Positions 63,261 through 64,000 of a DNA stretch of 64,000 nucleotides are shown here, one piece after another. The first letter of the stretch is position 1, and each line of letters begins with the position of its first letter. This DNA is from Pacificimonas aurantium (GTDB lineage: Bacteria > Pseudomonadota > Alphaproteobacteria > Sphingomonadales > Sphingomonadaceae), in NCBI RefSeq assembly GCF_020092905.1, contig NZ_JAGSGB010000002.1, forward strand, positions 930,001-994,000, read 5' to 3'. The notes under the pieces are model-generated. The model searched no databases. It was not told where the DNA came from and worked only from the letters and a program-made list of their open reading frames with translations. Both the position numbers and the translations under genes were made by a program.

Positions 63261-63755
63261 TCAGCCGCGCGGGCCGGCCTGTCCCACGTCAAGCAGTTCG
63301 ACGTCGAAAGTCAGGTCGCTGTTCGGCGGAATGTAGCCGTCGGCAGCCCCCTCGGCGCCGTAGGCAAGGTCCGACGGCACCTGAAACCGGTAGCGCGAAC
63401 CGGGCTTCATGAGCTGAAGCCCCTCGGTCCAGCCCGGGATCACTTGGCTCACGCCGAAGACCGAAGGAGAACCGCGCTGATAGCTGGAGTCGAATACCGT
63501 CCCGTCCTCCAGCGATCCCTCATAGTGGACGAGGACCTGGTCGTTCGGACCCGGTGTTTCCCCCTCGCCTTCTCGCAGGACCTGATAACGCAGGCCGCTT
63601 TCGGTCTCGATCATGCGCAGATGCGCCGTCCCGATGAAGGAAAAGGCGCCCATCGCGACGACCGCGACCAGCAGCAATACGAGCCAGAAGGCAATGCCCT
63701 GCTGACGCACTTCGGAGCCGGGCATCGGATCGGTAATGGTAGAACGCTTGGCCAT
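63261..63755 (-). CDS. membrane-anchored FKBP-type peptidyl-prolyl isomerase
   Basis: The 164-residue protein has a membrane anchor (residues 21-41) and an FKBP domain from about 55 (DQVLVHYEGSLEDGTVFDSS; VIPGWTEGLQLMKPGSRYRF). It should fold proteins in the periplasm. Confidence 0.92.
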   Translation of the reverse strand: MAKRSTITDPMPGSEVRQQGIAFWLVLLLVAVVAMGAFSFIGTAHLRMIETESGLRYQVLREGEGETPGPNDQVLVHYEGSLEDGTVFDSSYQRGSPSVFGVSQVIPGWTEGLQLMKPGSRYRFQVPSDLAYGAEGAADGYIPPNSDLTFDVELLDVGQAGPRG

Positions 63756-63805
63756 GAGCCCCGCCTAAAGGGTCGAAAGGGAATAGGAAAGCGGAGATGC
63801 CGCGC

Positions 63806-64000
63806 TTAGCGGATCCCGTCGCGCTCCATCCGCTTCCGCTCCAGCTTGCGCGCGCGGCGGATCGCGGCGGCACGCTCGCGGGCACGCTTCTCGGAGGGCT
63901 TTTCGTAATGACGGCGCAGCTTCATCTCGCGGTAGACGCCTTCACGCTGCAGCTTCTTCTTGAGCGCGCGCAGCGCCTGGTCGACATTATTGTCACGAAC
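63806..64000 (-). CDS. rpsU: 30S ribosomal protein S21, 5' end outside window
   Basis: The 64 readable residues ([20 protein letters not shown], then [20 protein letters not shown]) are ribosomal protein bS21 with its usual basic C-terminus. The start codon lies just beyond base 64000. Confidence 0.95.
   Translation of the reverse strand, partial: VRDNNVDQALRALKKKLQREGVYREMKLRRHYEKPSEKRARERAAAIRRARKLERKRMERDGIR

Noticed and set aside
1-64000. Insertion sequences, phage genes, CRISPR arrays, tRNA or rRNA genes
   Set aside because: None was seen: no transposase or integrase motif, no short regularly spaced repeats, and no tRNA-like or rRNA-like stretch.

Overview
The window reads as high-GC alphaproteobacterial chromosome, most likely from a flagellated member of the Sphingomonadales. 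The evidence is a flagellar set with the alphaproteobacterial regulators FlaF, FlbT, FlbD and FlaEY, a DUF6468 gene beside fliM, a MotE-type protein, and, on the right, several small proteins I associate with sphingomonads. No rRNA, tRNA, CRISPR array, phage or insertion sequence was seen.

Layout: 1-8 kb holds four tandem chemoreceptor genes that share one signalling module but carry four different input modules (periplasmic helical, nearly none, six-helix membrane, globin). Two of them share a 1-kb nearly identical direct repeat that includes the terminator hairpin. 8-13.4 kb holds flaF, motA, a STAS-remnant/CheY chimera, cheD, a deletion scar that truncates two convergent genes (one a sensor kinase that has lost its ATPase domain), a response regulator and flgB. 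13.4-16 kb is a large FlaEY-like gene. 16-26 kb is the fliG-fliH-fliF-fliN-flbD-flhA series followed by fliK-flgD. 26.6-31 kb is flgL, flgK and flgE on the minus strand. 31-34 kb is flbT-fliI-fliJ and a lytic transglycosylase. 34.5-37 kb holds a divergent sigma-70-family factor and two regulatory or unknown genes. 37-45 kb holds a TPR protein, small membrane and secreted proteins, motE-like, DUF6468, fliM, fliL and flgF-flgG-flgA-flgH. 45.6-50 kb holds a methyltransferase and a HAD-fold protein next to flagellin. From 51 kb the window leaves motility: cysD-cysNC-cysQ sulfate assimilation, a flavin reductase, two glycosyltransferases, an S24 repressor, a TetR/thioesterase pair, a DedA-family protein, a response regulator, ccmB-ccmA, an FKBP isomerase and a partial rpsU.

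How it works together: the flagellar genes would build hook, rod, C ring, export ATPase and filament, with FlaF and FlbT tuning flagellin synthesis. flgC, fliE, fliP/Q/R, flhB, flgI, motB, cheA/W/R/B and a filament cap gene are not in the window and must lie elsewhere if the system works. The most interesting signal is regulatory: a divergent sigma factor sits inside the cluster, many flagellar transcription units begin with a CCTA(T/G)-N-AT-type element without an evident TTGAC box, and the FlbD homologue has lost both the sigma-54-contacting GAFTGA loop sequence and the Walker B acidic pair. Together these suggest flagellar transcription has moved from sigma-54 control to a dedicated sigma-70-family factor. 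This is an inference from sequence alone.
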